Source: Nostoc carneum NIES-2107 (GTDB lineage Bacteria > Cyanobacteriota > Cyanobacteriia > Cyanobacteriales > Nostocaceae). From it: 64,000 nt of DNA. Both the position numbers and the translations under genes were made by a program. Every line of letters begins with the position of its first letter. Within the stretch, counting starts at the first letter, position 1. A model generated the notes under the pieces. It ran no database searches. It was not told the origin of the DNA and worked only from the letters and a program-made list of their open reading frames with translations. This document shows positions 45,474 to 55,562 of this stretch, piece by piece. Where the stretch lies: NCBI GenBank assembly GCA_002368155.1, contig AP018183.1, forward strand, positions 1 to 64,000, in the 5' to 3' direction.

Positions 45474-47180
45474 GTGGACATAAGTTCTGAGCGGATTGAC
45501 GATATTCCCGTCATCGTGGAATGGCTTGTTCAGATGGGGATAGCTAAATGTATTGACCAAAAACTCAAAAAACCACACGGAAACCACAAAGGCATGAGTT
45601 ATGGTCAATTGAGTGTATTGTTACTGACATACATAATTACTCAATCAGACCATCGGTTGTGTGCAGTGGAATCATGGGTAAAGGCACATCGAAGGATTTT
45701 AGAGTTAAGTACAGGGTGGTCGATAGGAGAAAAAGATACCAGTGATGACAGATTGGCAAGGGTAGTCGAAGAGTTAGGTAAGCAAACACAAGCAACGCAG
45801 GAAATAGAGGTCAAGTTAGGACAAAATCTGATTCGCGCCTACGAATTGCCCACACAAGTGGCACGAACCGATACGACTAGTTTTAGCGTGAATCATCAAC
45901 AGGGAGATTCTCCAGAAGAAAATATATTACGTTATGGCTATTCCAAGGACAAACGCCCAGATTTGTTGCAATACCGTCAATTATTGGCAACCCTTGACCC
46001 AATGGGAATGCCATTAGTCAGCACAACCCTTGAAGGTAATGGAGCTGACGACCCATTATATTTCCCCACTTGGCAAAAAATAGCACAAGTGATTGGACAT
46101 AAAAAGTTTGTCTTCATCGCTGATTGTAAAGCTGGGTCGATTGCAACTCGCGCTCAAATCGCCGCTTCTAGGGGTATTTACTGCGTTCCTGTAGCCATGA
46201 GTGGGCAACACCCTCAATATCTTCAGCAATGGGTTCTCAACCCACCAGCGGAAATTGTGCCCATTCGTTTACCACGACAAGATGAAGAAGAACCTGCGGT
46301 GGGAAAAGGTTTTGAAGTGGAGTTAGGTAAGTTTTGGTTCAACAAACAAACCAACAAATGGGTGCGTTGGCTAGAACGCTACTTAGTAGTTTACTCCCAA
46401 AGCCTTGCCGCATCAATGATACGTGGACAACAGCAACGCATCTTGACTGCTGAAACCGCTCTCCAAAGTTTAGCTAACAAGCCAGGCTCAGATCGGGAGC
46501 TACTCACCCATAAAGTAGAAAACATTCTCCAGCGCTATCGTGTCAAAAATTTTTTCTCAACCATGATTACAGAACAGATCACTAAAAAAACTCGTCATCT
46601 CGGACGGGGACGACCATCAAAAAACTCGACCACAGAGGAATTGACAGATATTTGTCTTCAACTTCATATCCAGAAGATAGATACTGCAATTCAGGAGGCA
46701 GAAACTTTGGCAGGGTGGCGATTGTATGTTACTAATGCCGATAGTAGCCAGATGAGTTTACCACTTGCTGTGATGTATTATCGGGATGAATGGCTTTTAG
46801 AGCGAGGTTTTCACCGTTTTAAAAGGGGTTCTTTGCCAGCCCTACCCATTTACTTTCAAAATACTGACCGAATCACTGGCTTAATGTTCCTGTTGAACAT
46901 AGCTTTGCGTGTATTTACTCTAATGGAGTTTGTAGTACGGCTGGCTCTTGAGCAAACCCAACAATCTTTGGCAGGTCTTTATGACGGTAATCCAAAGCGA
47001 AAAACTGCTCGCCCATCTGCTGAACAAATGCTCAAGGCTTTTTGTAATTTAACTCTTTATTTTTTACCTGATTCTACCATCTTCATCACACCAATTAACG
47101 CGCTTCAAAAACAAATTCTTTCTTTAATGAAAATGCCTGAATCCCTTTATCAGATAGATTCAGTGGTGCGCTCGACATAA
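45474..47180 (+). CDS. IS4-superfamily (IS1634-like) transposase
   Basis: A 568-residue DDE transposase from GTG 45474 after a GGGGA site. First Asp in VARTDTTSFSVNH (about 140); second in FVFIADCKAGSI (about 222). The C-terminal insertion and YRDEWLLERGFHRFKRGSLP (about 435-455) carry the YREK-like signature with Glu. The length fits IS1634 enzymes. It cuts and pastes the surrounding element. The gene follows the regulator by 36 bp on the same strand. Confidence 0.85.
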   Translation: MDISSERIDDIPVIVEWLVQMGIAKCIDQKLKKPHGNHKGMSYGQLSVLLLTYIITQSDHRLCAVESWVKAHRRILELSTGWSIGEKDTSDDRLARVVEELGKQTQATQEIEVKLGQNLIRAYELPTQVARTDTTSFSVNHQQGDSPEENILRYGYSKDKRPDLLQYRQLLATLDPMGMPLVSTTLEGNGADDPLYFPTWQKIAQVIGHKKFVFIADCKAGSIATRAQIAASRGIYCVPVAMSGQHPQYLQQWVLNPPAEIVPIRLPRQDEEEPAVGKGFEVELGKFWFNKQTNKWVRWLERYLVVYSQSLAASMIRGQQQRILTAETALQSLANKPGSDRELLTHKVENILQRYRVKNFFSTMITEQITKKTRHLGRGRPSKNSTTEELTDICLQLHIQKIDTAIQEAETLAGWRLYVTNADSSQMSLPLAVMYYRDEWLLERGFHRFKRGSLPALPIYFQNTDRITGLMFLLNIALRVFTLMEFVVRLALEQTQQSLAGLYDGNPKRKTARPSAEQMLKAFCNLTLYFLPDSTIFITPINALQKQILSLMKMPESLYQIDSVVRST

Positions 47181-47396
47181 TTCATCTTACTCAATTACCT
47201 GTACCACTCCTGAAGGAGGATACACACAATTGAAGTCCCATTTCAATATTAGCAATTTCCGTGTAAGACACCGTAAATTGAACTTTGAATATTGCTACTC
47301 TTCCATGTATTACACTGAAGAGCTTAACTTCCGGTAACAGTCTCTCAATATATTTCTTTCATCCCTGTAATACACGCAAAGTCGCAATTTCTTTTA

Positions 47397-47535
47397 CCAT
47401 GTAATACATGGTAAAGCTCGTTCTCCTTTTCCCAAGTATTACACGGTGATGGTTTTAGGAGATCCAAAATCGTATTGTTTCCTTTAACAGTAAGGCGTTA
47501 ATTCCTCTCACACTTCAAAAATAAGCGAACGTACA
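47397..47535. repeat. Right inverted end with palindrome array
   Basis: The array contains ccatgtaatacatgg (47397-47411) and ccaagtattacacgg (47432-47446). Three more related sites lie further in (47259-47273, 47303-47317, 47363-47377), giving at least five on this side. Confidence 0.75.
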
Positions 47536-48820
47536 GTATCAAGGTTAAATCAAACTTGGCGATCGCAGTATTAATCTCTAGCAGACTCAACCTTAAGTCA
47601 CCCAATTCCCCAAGCGACCTAGACCGATTTTCCAGCACAAACATCACTTGTATCAATGGATTTCTGCTTAAATCCCTCTCTGGCTGTAGTTCTGCGGCTA
47701 ACTGTTCAAAGGGAATATCCTGATGTGCATAGGCTGCTGATGCCTGTTCATGTACCCTAGCAATTAGTTCCCGAAAACTGGGATTACCCGACACATCAGT
47801 ACGCAGCACCAAAGTATTGACAAAAAAGCCAATTAACCCTTCAGTTTCAGCCCGGTTACGGTTAGCAATAGGAGAACCCAGCAATATGTCTTCCTGTCCT
47901 GTGTAGCGATAAAGCAAAGTTTTGAACGCCGCCAACAGGGTAACGAACAAAGTAGTTCCCTCTGTTTGACTCAGAGTCTTGAGGGCTGCTGTCACCTCAG
48001 CAGATAAAGAAAAAGATTGCGTAGCACCCCGAAACGTCTGAATTGCTGGGCGAGGACGGTCAGTAGGTAGTTCTATTGCAGGTGGGTGATTTCCTAGCTT
48101 TTCTCGCCAAAATGCTAATTGATTGGCGAGAACTTCTCCTTGCAAGTATTGACTTTGCCAAAGCGCGAAATCTGCATACTGAATAGGTAATTCGGCTAGG
48201 GGAGAAGGTTGACCACTACAAAATGCTTCATACAACACCATTACTTCCCGAATCAAAACATCTATTGACCAGCCATCAGCAACGATGTGATGAATGGTCA
48301 ATAATAGTACATATTCAGTTACATCTAACTGTAATAAAGTTGTTCTTAGCAGTGGCGTTTGTGTCAAGTCAAAGGGCTTTTCTGCTTCTGCTTTTATTAA
48401 TCGAGTAACTTCAGTTTGACGTTTAGCATCAGGTAAATTCTGTAAATTTACCACAGACAAGGGTATGCTAACAGTTGGATTAATTATCTGAATTGGTTTA
48501 CCATTGACAGTCTCAAAATGGGTACGTAAAATTTCATGTCGTCGCGCAATTTCATTAAATGTTTGTGCCAACGCCGCAATATTTAAACTTCCCTGAATGC
48601 CTATAGCCGCAGGCATATTATAAACAGAATTATCAGGGTTTAACTGATGCAGAAACCACAGCCTCTGCTGTGCAAAAGAAAGCTGACAAGGGCTTTGTTC
48701 TATTCTTTTGGGAATGGTTCTATGTTCTGGTTTACCAATTCCTCTTTTCTTTAGTAAAAGCTGTAAAAGTTCGTACTGTTCTGGTGAAATATCGCCGAGG
48801 TTTGCAGAAAAATTACTCAT
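47498..48820 (-). pseudogene. NRPS condensation domain, 3' end cut by the IS
   Basis: A 440-residue frame. A short docking-like N-terminus leads into a condensation domain with LSFAQQRLWFLHQLNPD (about 50-66), active-site TIHHIVADGWSIDV (about 178) and RNRAETEGLIGFFVNTLVLR. After AKFDLTL (about residue 425) the last codons are from the IS end, so the rest of the module is lost. It is the final visible gene of the minus-strand peptide synthetase series. The active site is intact but the protein is incomplete. Confidence 0.8.
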
Positions 48821-48843
48821 AATTAAATTAATATCTATAAATT

Positions 48844-49701
48844 TTATTTGGTAATTAAAACACTATCTGATACAGGAGTAATCGATTGATAATCTCGACT
48901 GACAATAAACTCTGGCCTTTTATTCGGAATGCTAACAGGGATATTTTCAACGCTGTTATAAGTAATAATCACCACGCTCCGAGAAAAAGGAGATATATTA
49001 CTAGGTGAAGCATGAACAATATTACTATCAAAAAATAGTGCCGCTCCCGCTAATGTTTTAATAGCTGAAATTCCATATTTATCAACCAAACTAGCAACTA
49101 TATGGCGATTCAAAGAATAAGTTAAGTTATTAGAAAAATTTGCAGACCATTGGGTATTATTCTGCTCTTTAGTATCTGTAATATTTTGGGGAACAACATC
49201 AATCATTCCCTCTTGATGTGAACCAGGAATAAAGAATAGCGGCCCGTTAAATTCATTCATATCATCCAGAAAAATCACAACATTCGTCACTCTATTAGTT
49301 GGCAGTCCATCTTCTTTTCGCCAAAAAATATAATCTTGATGCCATTGCCAAACATCACCACTAAACGCCGCCTTAATATTAATTTTGAATTGATAGACAT
49401 AAACCTGACTATTTAAAATTTGCATTGCAGGCTTAACCAAACGAGAAATTTGTGAGAGATTCTGAAAAACATGACTATTAGTATGAGAACCGTGAATAGA
49501 GCGAATAGTTGTTTTATCATTCTCTAAAACTGTGTAATCAGCATTTCCCGCCAAGAGATGAGCCTGTTCAGTTTTCATTCTTTCCACTTCTAAAGCAGAA
49601 AAATAATCTGGTAATAAGATAAAACCCTTCTCTTGGTATTCCTTTAACTGCCCTTGTGTCAAAATCATAGTCATATCCTTAACATACTCATACTCAATCA
49701 A
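48844..49701 (-). CDS. PhyH-family Fe(II)/2-oxoglutarate dioxygenase
   Basis: A 285-residue enzyme. The iron triad is visible as WQWHQDYIF (His and Asp, about 118-120) and IVHASPS (distal His, about 228), with the 2-oxoglutarate Arg in RSVVIITYN. Retaining Asp in HxD argues for a hydroxylase rather than a halogenase, which usually has Ala or Gly there. In the cluster it would oxidise an amino acid, free or carrier-bound. It sits 23 bp upstream of the final condensation gene. Confidence 0.85.
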   Translation of the reverse strand: MIEYEYVKDMTMILTQGQLKEYQEKGFILLPDYFSALEVERMKTEQAHLLAGNADYTVLENDKTTIRSIHGSHTNSHVFQNLSQISRLVKPAMQILNSQVYVYQFKINIKAAFSGDVWQWHQDYIFWRKEDGLPTNRVTNVVIFLDDMNEFNGPLFFIPGSHQEGMIDVVPQNITDTKEQNNTQWSANFSNNLTYSLNRHIVASLVDKYGISAIKTLAGAALFFDSNIVHASPSNISPFSRSVVIITYNSVENIPVSIPNKRPEFIVSRDYQSITPVSDSVLITK

Positions 49702-49845
49702 ACACTTTGCGTGACTCTGTCTTGAAAAGTTTGCTCAACGGGGGAACCCCCGCACGCAACGCCAGTTGCTTCAAGTCAGGGAACCCGCCCAACGCACTGG
49801 CTCAACTTTTCGCTGCGCGTACTTCGCGTTACTTTGCGTTTAATA
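49702..49845. repeat. Short interspersed repeats between cluster genes
   Basis: GC-rich Nostoc-type repeat material (tttgctcaacgggggaaccc; ttcgctgcgcgtacttcgcg) fills the gap. No gene is present. Confidence 0.5.
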
Positions 49846-50440
49846 TTACTTATCAAGCATCTCCCTCACCTCCTCCGGTGAAAACTGTTGAATTTCCAGC
49901 AATATTTGAGCAATATTTTCCACAACATCACCTCCACCTAATTGCTGTGTAATCACCTCTAATAGCCCTGCAACTGTCGGTGTTTCAAATAGTTGAGACA
50001 GCGATAACTCTACTTGAAAAATCTTATTCAACTTAAAGAAAACTTGAGTAGCTAAGAGCGAGTGTCCGCCCAATGCAAAGAAATTATCATAGATACCGAT
50101 TTGATTCACACCAAGTGTTTGTTTCCAGATATTTGCTATCACCTTCTCAGCCGCAGTGCGTGGTGCTATAAAGTTAGCTTTGAAGAGATAATCATCTAAA
50201 TTGATATTCAGTAATGCTTGACGATCTATTTTTCCATTTGATGTTAGAGGTAGTGATTTTAGGAAAATAAAAGCCGATGGAATCATATACTCCGGTAGCT
50301 TTTGTTGTAAGAAGCTATGAAATTTACTCGTTGCTTCCTGGAGTGCTTGATTAGATACAATATAAGCAATCAAACGCTGCTGATTTGTGGTATCTGCTTG
50401 AGCCAAAACCACTGCTTTATTTACATCGGGATGCTGATTT
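49846..50440 (-). pseudogene. NRPS 3' fragment: A-domain end plus carrier protein
   Basis: The open frame encodes the last part of an adenylation domain (LTSNGKIDRQALLNINL), a peptidyl carrier domain with FFALGGHSLLATQ and a short C-terminal tail. It is separated from its 5' part (51947-54620) by an IS. Removing the IS and one GATTT copy rebuilds a 1087-residue C-A-PCP protein. Confidence 0.85.
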
Positions 50441-51946
50441 ACTGGAGTTTAGACTAAATGGGAGAGATGAAAGAGAAAAAGGGGATGTCTGATTGAAGAC
50501 AGTCCCCCTTTCGGCAGAAGCTAAGAGAGAATCACCTACTCTTATCTGCCAATATGAAACGTGCCAGACTCGAAGAATTTCGTCAAGCAGCCTATACGCA
50601 TCTAGGCAAAGCACATGATGCAACATTTGAACTAACAGATGCGATACTGTTGACCCGTAATGTCTACAGTCTGGCAGATTTATCTTTATCGCCAGTGTTT
50701 AGACGCAAATGGCCGAGTATCTATGAAGCGATACAAGATACCAAACCAGACCGCGAGAAATTAATGGAGTTATATATCAAGCAAATACCAACAGAAAAAC
50801 GCATATTGTTGGCAGGAGATCATACAGCTTGGTCACGCCCAGATGCGGTGACACTCAAAGAACGGACAATAGAACACAGTAGCACAGAGATCGCGGGAAA
50901 TAAACCGATTACGATTGGGCAGGGATATAGTACTATAGCTTGGATACCAGAGGATTCAGGAAGTTGGGCACTACCGCTGAGGCATGAACGGATTACCAGT
51001 TGGGACAATCCGATTGAGAAAGCAGTTGAACAACTCAAAAAGGTATGTGAATCAATGTCTGTTCGACCAATTTCGCTTTGGGACAGTGAATATGGTTGTG
51101 CGCCTTTTGTGTTAAAGACAGCTAGTATAAAAGCCGATATCTTAGTTAGACTACGTTCAAATCTGTGTCTATGGGGCGCACCACCTGCTTACTCTGGCAA
51201 GGGTCGTCCTCGCAAGCATGGTGCTCAATTTAAACTCAATGAACCCTCAACCTGGGGCGAAGTGGCATCTGTGCTGGAAGTAAATGACCCAAAATTGGGA
51301 CGAGTTAAAGTCAGTCTGTGGGAAGATTTGCATTTTCGCAAAGCTGCTACACGCCCCATGACGCTACTGAGGGTGGAACGTCTTGATCTTGATGGCAATT
51401 TGAGAGTATTAAGACCCTTGTGGTTAGCTTGGGTTGGGGAACAAATGCCACCATTGGATGAAGTTTGGCGATTGTACTTGCGCCGATTCACGATTGACCA
51501 TTGGTATCGCTTTCTCAAGCAACGCTTACATTGGACAGTACCAAAATTCAGTACTCCAGAACAATGTGAACATTGGAGTGACTTAATGCCGTTAATGACC
51601 TGGGAGTTATGGTTAGCTCGTGATATAGTTGCTGATAATCCTCTTCCCTGGCAAAAGTCAATGGATAAATTGACCCCAGGACGAGTTGCTCAAGCTATGG
51701 GTGGAGTTTTCGCTGCGATTGGTACTCCTACCTCTCCACCCAAACCTCGTGGAAAGTCCCTTGGGTGGACACCAGGTAAAGCCCGTAACCGGAAAATACG
51801 ATATCCAATTGTTAAAAAGACTGCTTCTAAACCACGGAAAGAGGAACAAAAATCTGCTTAATCTCAAATATCTTCATTCTTGAAGGTTGTGTTTTATGAA
51901 CTCAGCACTGCTGGGTCATTTGTTGCTGCCTAGTCTAAACTCAAGT
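50441..51946. mobile_element. IS701-like insertion inside an NRPS gene
   Basis: Inverted ends actggagtttagacta (50441) and actcaagt-type end with tagtctaaactcaagt (51931-51946); one mismatch in 16. A 5-bp duplication GATTT lies at 50436-50440 and 51947-51951. Length 1506 bp. Clean excision restores the adenylation domain in frame. Confidence 0.88.
50554..51861 (+). CDS. IS701-like DDE transposase
   Basis: A 435-residue transposase. DDE candidates: AGDHTAWSRPDA (about 90), SLWDSEYGCAP (about 181) and the C-terminal YLRRFTIDHWYRFLKQRLHW (about 310-329). The basic tail is typical. The family call (IS701/NF041680-like) is from recall. It lies opposite to the interrupted NRPS gene, filling the 1.5-kb IS. 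Confidence 0.8.
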   Translation: MKRARLEEFRQAAYTHLGKAHDATFELTDAILLTRNVYSLADLSLSPVFRRKWPSIYEAIQDTKPDREKLMELYIKQIPTEKRILLAGDHTAWSRPDAVTLKERTIEHSSTEIAGNKPITIGQGYSTIAWIPEDSGSWALPLRHERITSWDNPIEKAVEQLKKVCESMSVRPISLWDSEYGCAPFVLKTASIKADILVRLRSNLCLWGAPPAYSGKGRPRKHGAQFKLNEPSTWGEVASVLEVNDPKLGRVKVSLWEDLHFRKAATRPMTLLRVERLDLDGNLRVLRPLWLAWVGEQMPPLDEVWRLYLRRFTIDHWYRFLKQRLHWTVPKFSTPEQCEHWSDLMPLMTWELWLARDIVADNPLPWQKSMDKLTPGRVAQAMGGVFAAIGTPTSPPKPRGKSLGWTPGKARNRKIRYPIVKKTASKPRKEEQKSA

Positions 51947-54620
51947 GATTTAATACAGCTTCAATCTCTCCCAATTCAATCCGAAAACCTCTGACTTTAA
52001 CTTGTTGGTCTATGCGTCCTAGATATTCAATATTCCCATCTAATAAATAGCGTGCTAAATCTCCAGTTTTATAGAGACGGCTACCAGTTTCTTTACTAAA
52101 TGGGTCAGGAATAAATCTCTCATTTGTCAAATCTGGTCGGTTCAAATAACCTCGTGCTAAAGAAACTCCCCCAATATAAAGTTCACCAATAACGCCAATG
52201 GGAACTGGTTTTAGGTGTGAATCTAGGATGTGAATTTGCGTGTTCGCAATCGGAGTACCAATAGGTGGATGATATGACCATTGATCAGGATTTGGACTTA
52301 ATTTTAAGGCAGTTACTACATGAGTTTCTGAAGGGCCATAATGATTATGCAGGGAACAATGTTTTAAGGCTTTAAAGAAGTTGATGATAGGTTTAGTAAT
52401 TTGTAATTGCTCACCTGTGGTTGTGACTTCTTGCAAGTGCTGGAACATTTCAATATGCAAGGGAGCAACACCAAATTCACCAACAAAGTCAGCCAATTGT
52501 TGTAAGACAACAACCGGAAGAATTATTTTTTCAATGGACTGTGCAGAAATATATTTGCCTAATTTAATAACATCAACTCTTAATTCTTCAGATGCAATAA
52601 ATAGCGTTCCCCCACTGAGCAAAGTAGCAAATATTTCATGAAAACTAGCATCAAAACTTAGCGAAGCAAATTGAAGGGTACGAACTCCAGTTAGTAAAGT
52701 TGAATTGTGCCATTGTAGAAGATTAATTAAAGGACGGTGAGCTAAACTTGTACCTTTAGGTTTACCAGTTGAGCCAGAAGTATAAATTATATATGCTAAA
52801 TTATCTGCTGTTACTTGATTAGCTAGATTTTCTGAATTTTGAGATTTGATAATTTCTCTATCTCTATCTAAGCAAATAATATGCAGTGCATTTTGCATAA
52901 TACTATCAACTAATTTTTTGTGCGTCAGTAGCACAGATATTTGGGTATCTGCTAACATAAACGCTAGTCGTTCTTGTGGATAGGTGGGATCTAATGGTAC
53001 GTAAGCACCTCCAGCTTTAAGAATGGCTAATAAACCTACCACCATGTCTAAAGAACGTTCTAAGTAAATACCTACAGGTACATCTGCTGTTACTCCCAAA
53101 GCTTGGAGATAATGGGCTAGTTGATTAGCTTGACAATTCAATTCTTGATAAGTAAGTTGCTGGTCTTGAAATACTACTGCAATTTTGTCTGGTGTTTGTT
53201 CTACATGGGCTGCAAATAACTGATGAATGCACTTATCTTGGGAATATTCAGTTTGAGTATTATTCCAGTTTATGAGTAGTTGTTTTTCAATGGGACTTAA
53301 AAGTGGTAATTGACTAATTGCTATATTTGATTGATGAATAATGCTGGTTAATAATGTTTGAAACTGATCTGCTAAGATTGCAATGCTATCTGCTGAAAAT
53401 AAAGTGGAGTTATAGTAAAATTCTGTAGTAATCGTATCTGCTTGCTCAAGACAAGAAAGTTTAATTTTAAATGGTTCTAAGCAAACATATTTTTGAGCTA
53501 TTTTCAATAAAATTCCGTTATGAGGATAATCTGGTTGTAGCTGTTCAAATTCAAAGCAAAATAGTGGCGTTCGCGCAAGCGCTGACTTGTCAGTTCGCTC
53601 CTCAATCTTCTCTAGTTCTGGAAATATTTGCTCCCAGCCAAAGTAATCTTGTCTAGCATGAACCTCAGTAGTTGATTGGGCGATCGCTTGCAAAGCTTGG
53701 TAAAAGTTATAGTCTTGTTCTAGATGAAAATTAATTGGTAAATATTTCGCAAATAAACCAAATGCTGCTTGCAAACTTTCATGGGAGCGACCATCAAAAA
53801 GGACTGTAATTGCAATATCTACTTGTTGGGTCAGACGAGACAGTAAAATTGCAAAACAAGTTAATAAAAATTCAGAGGTTGAAGTCTTATATTCTTGTAC
53901 AAAAGCTTTGATTTGCGCTACTATATCAGGAGAAAGTTGGATAGCTAGAGATTGCAGGTGAAACTCTGATTTAACAGTAGCTTGATTTTCTAAAGGCAGT
54001 TTTAAACTGAAAGACTGATCAATTTCATATTCTTGCCAATATTCTCTGCCTATATCTGTTTCTGTGATAATTTCATTTTGCCAAGCTGCAAATTGGGCAT
54101 ATTGTATAGGCGATTCATTTACATCATGATGTGTAGGTTGAGAGTAAAAATTGCTAATTTCTTGTACTAAATTATTCAGAGTTTTGCTATCAGCACAAAG
54201 GGCAGGAAGTGTTAAAATTAATGTATGCTGCTGTGGTGAGAGAGATAGCAAATGGCAACGCATTACAGTCTCAGACTGCAAGTTAAAATAATAGTATTTT
54301 TCTGACTCAAATAATTCTGTAATTCTATTCTGCTGTTGTTCCCAATCTAAACTCGTCAAATCCATTTCTTGCCAGTATATAAGAGGTCTATCACATATAC
54401 ATTGAATAGGAAATTTAAAGTTGGGTATTTTGTGAAACCTTGTACGAAGAATTTCATGTTTATTAATCAATTTATCGAAGGCAGATTTAAGAATTACAAC
54501 ATCAAGGTTTCCTGTTATGGAAATGGACAGTTGGACTTTGTAAGCAGAATTGTTTTGCTGCAATATCCAAAGACGTTTCTGTTGCGGTGAAAGTTCAAAG
54601 CCTTCAATAATATTTAGCAT
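51930..54620 (-). pseudogene. NRPS module C-A, 5' part of an IS-split gene
   Basis: An 896-residue frame whose last codons are from the IS. Residues 10-440 form a condensation domain whose active-site motif is LPALCADSKT (about 138) instead of HHxxxDG. Residues 480-890 form an adenylation domain: YIIYTSGSTGKPKG (about 612), LHNHYGPSETHVV (about 759) and GELYIGGVSLARGYLNRP. The A-domain pocket begins LQFASLSFDASFHEIF. With the fragment at 49846 the module is C-A-PCP. The altered motif suggests that this condensation domain does not use the classical histidine catalysis. Confidence 0.85.
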
Positions 54621-54678
54621 ATTAATTTTGTATAGTTAAAATCTAGTATTCGCCAACATTACGAATTAGTAATTGCTA

Positions 54679-55494
54679 TTAAGGCTTACATCCAAAAGCC
54701 AAAAAACCTGTAATGGCGCAAAAAAAACGCCCAGCTTGACTTGCTGCTTCCAAATTAGTAATCCAATTAGCGGCTTCTGAGATTGAGATTAAACCTGCTT
54801 GCTGGGCTTTCATCGCCGCATTAATTACTCCCAAATGTTTATCGGCTAAGGCGCAGTCAGTCAAAATTAAAGTATAGGTATCAACATTGATTTTATGTAA
54901 CCCAACTTCTTGAAAAAGTGTAGGTAATTGTCGTCCTATCCAGCCGTTAACGCAACTATCACAATGAAAGTTTAATATCTTGCGAGTTAAAGCAACATCG
55001 CCTGTATCAATGACCAAAGTTTCCCAATCAGGATCAGAAACAACAACTCGTCCACCGCAACGGGTGACGCGCACTATTTCCGCTAAAGCTTGGCGGGGAT
55101 TTAGCAAATGTTGAAAAGTGCGATCGCTACGACAAGCATCAAATGTATGATCGGGAAACTCCAGCTTTTCCGCATCGCCTACATAATACGCAACAGGTAA
55201 ACCCAAGTCTGCGGATCGGTTTTGGGCTTCTTTCACCATTGTCTCACTGCGATCAACTCCCACCACTTCGCCAGCATTTCCGACTTTGACAGCAAGCGAT
55301 CGCACATCATCACCTATTCCACAGCCTACATCAAGAATGCGATCGCCTGCCTGTATTTCTAAGCGCGTAAATGTTTGTTGTTTGTAAGCCTGAATAGAAT
55401 TTAAGCTACTGATAGCATCTAAATAAGATACAAAATCTTGCGGATTTGCAGTATCATCAACTTTACTAAAACCAGCTATATTTTGCTTTTTCAT
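54679..55494 (-). CDS. SAM-dependent methyltransferase
   Basis: A 271-residue class I methyltransferase. SAM-binding motif I is RILDVGCGIGDDVRSLA (about 53-66), acidic residue in VVGVDRSETM (about 79), and motif III in GGRVVVSDPDW (about 147). It lies within the minus-strand cluster between the C-TauD and C-A genes and probably methylates the peptide or a precursor. The substrate is unknown. Confidence 0.85.
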   Translation of the reverse strand: MKKQNIAGFSKVDDTANPQDFVSYLDAISSLNSIQAYKQQTFTRLEIQAGDRILDVGCGIGDDVRSLAVKVGNAGEVVGVDRSETMVKEAQNRSADLGLPVAYYVGDAEKLEFPDHTFDACRSDRTFQHLLNPRQALAEIVRVTRCGGRVVVSDPDWETLVIDTGDVALTRKILNFHCDSCVNGWIGRQLPTLFQEVGLHKINVDTYTLILTDCALADKHLGVINAAMKAQQAGLISISEAANWITNLEAASQAGRFFCAITGFLAFGCKP

Positions 55495-55562
55495 ATAATA
55501 ATCCTATTCGATTCGTACACTGTTATTTCCTATTTCCTGTCACCTATTACCTGTCACCTAAA

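Larger units (their letters stand above)
44809..47537. mobile_element. IS4/IS1634-type element with long ends and an accessory regulator gene
   Basis: Inverted ends begin actgtacgttcgct (44809) and, reverse-complemented, actgtacgttcgct (ending 47537). They stay about 90 percent alike for around 100 bp and align further to the second palindrome (44949; 47397). The element of about 2.73 kb carries a small regulator gene and a transposase. No target duplication is visible, and the two flanks are unrelated: AIPR gene upstream on the left, truncated NRPS gene on the right. Confidence 0.8.
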
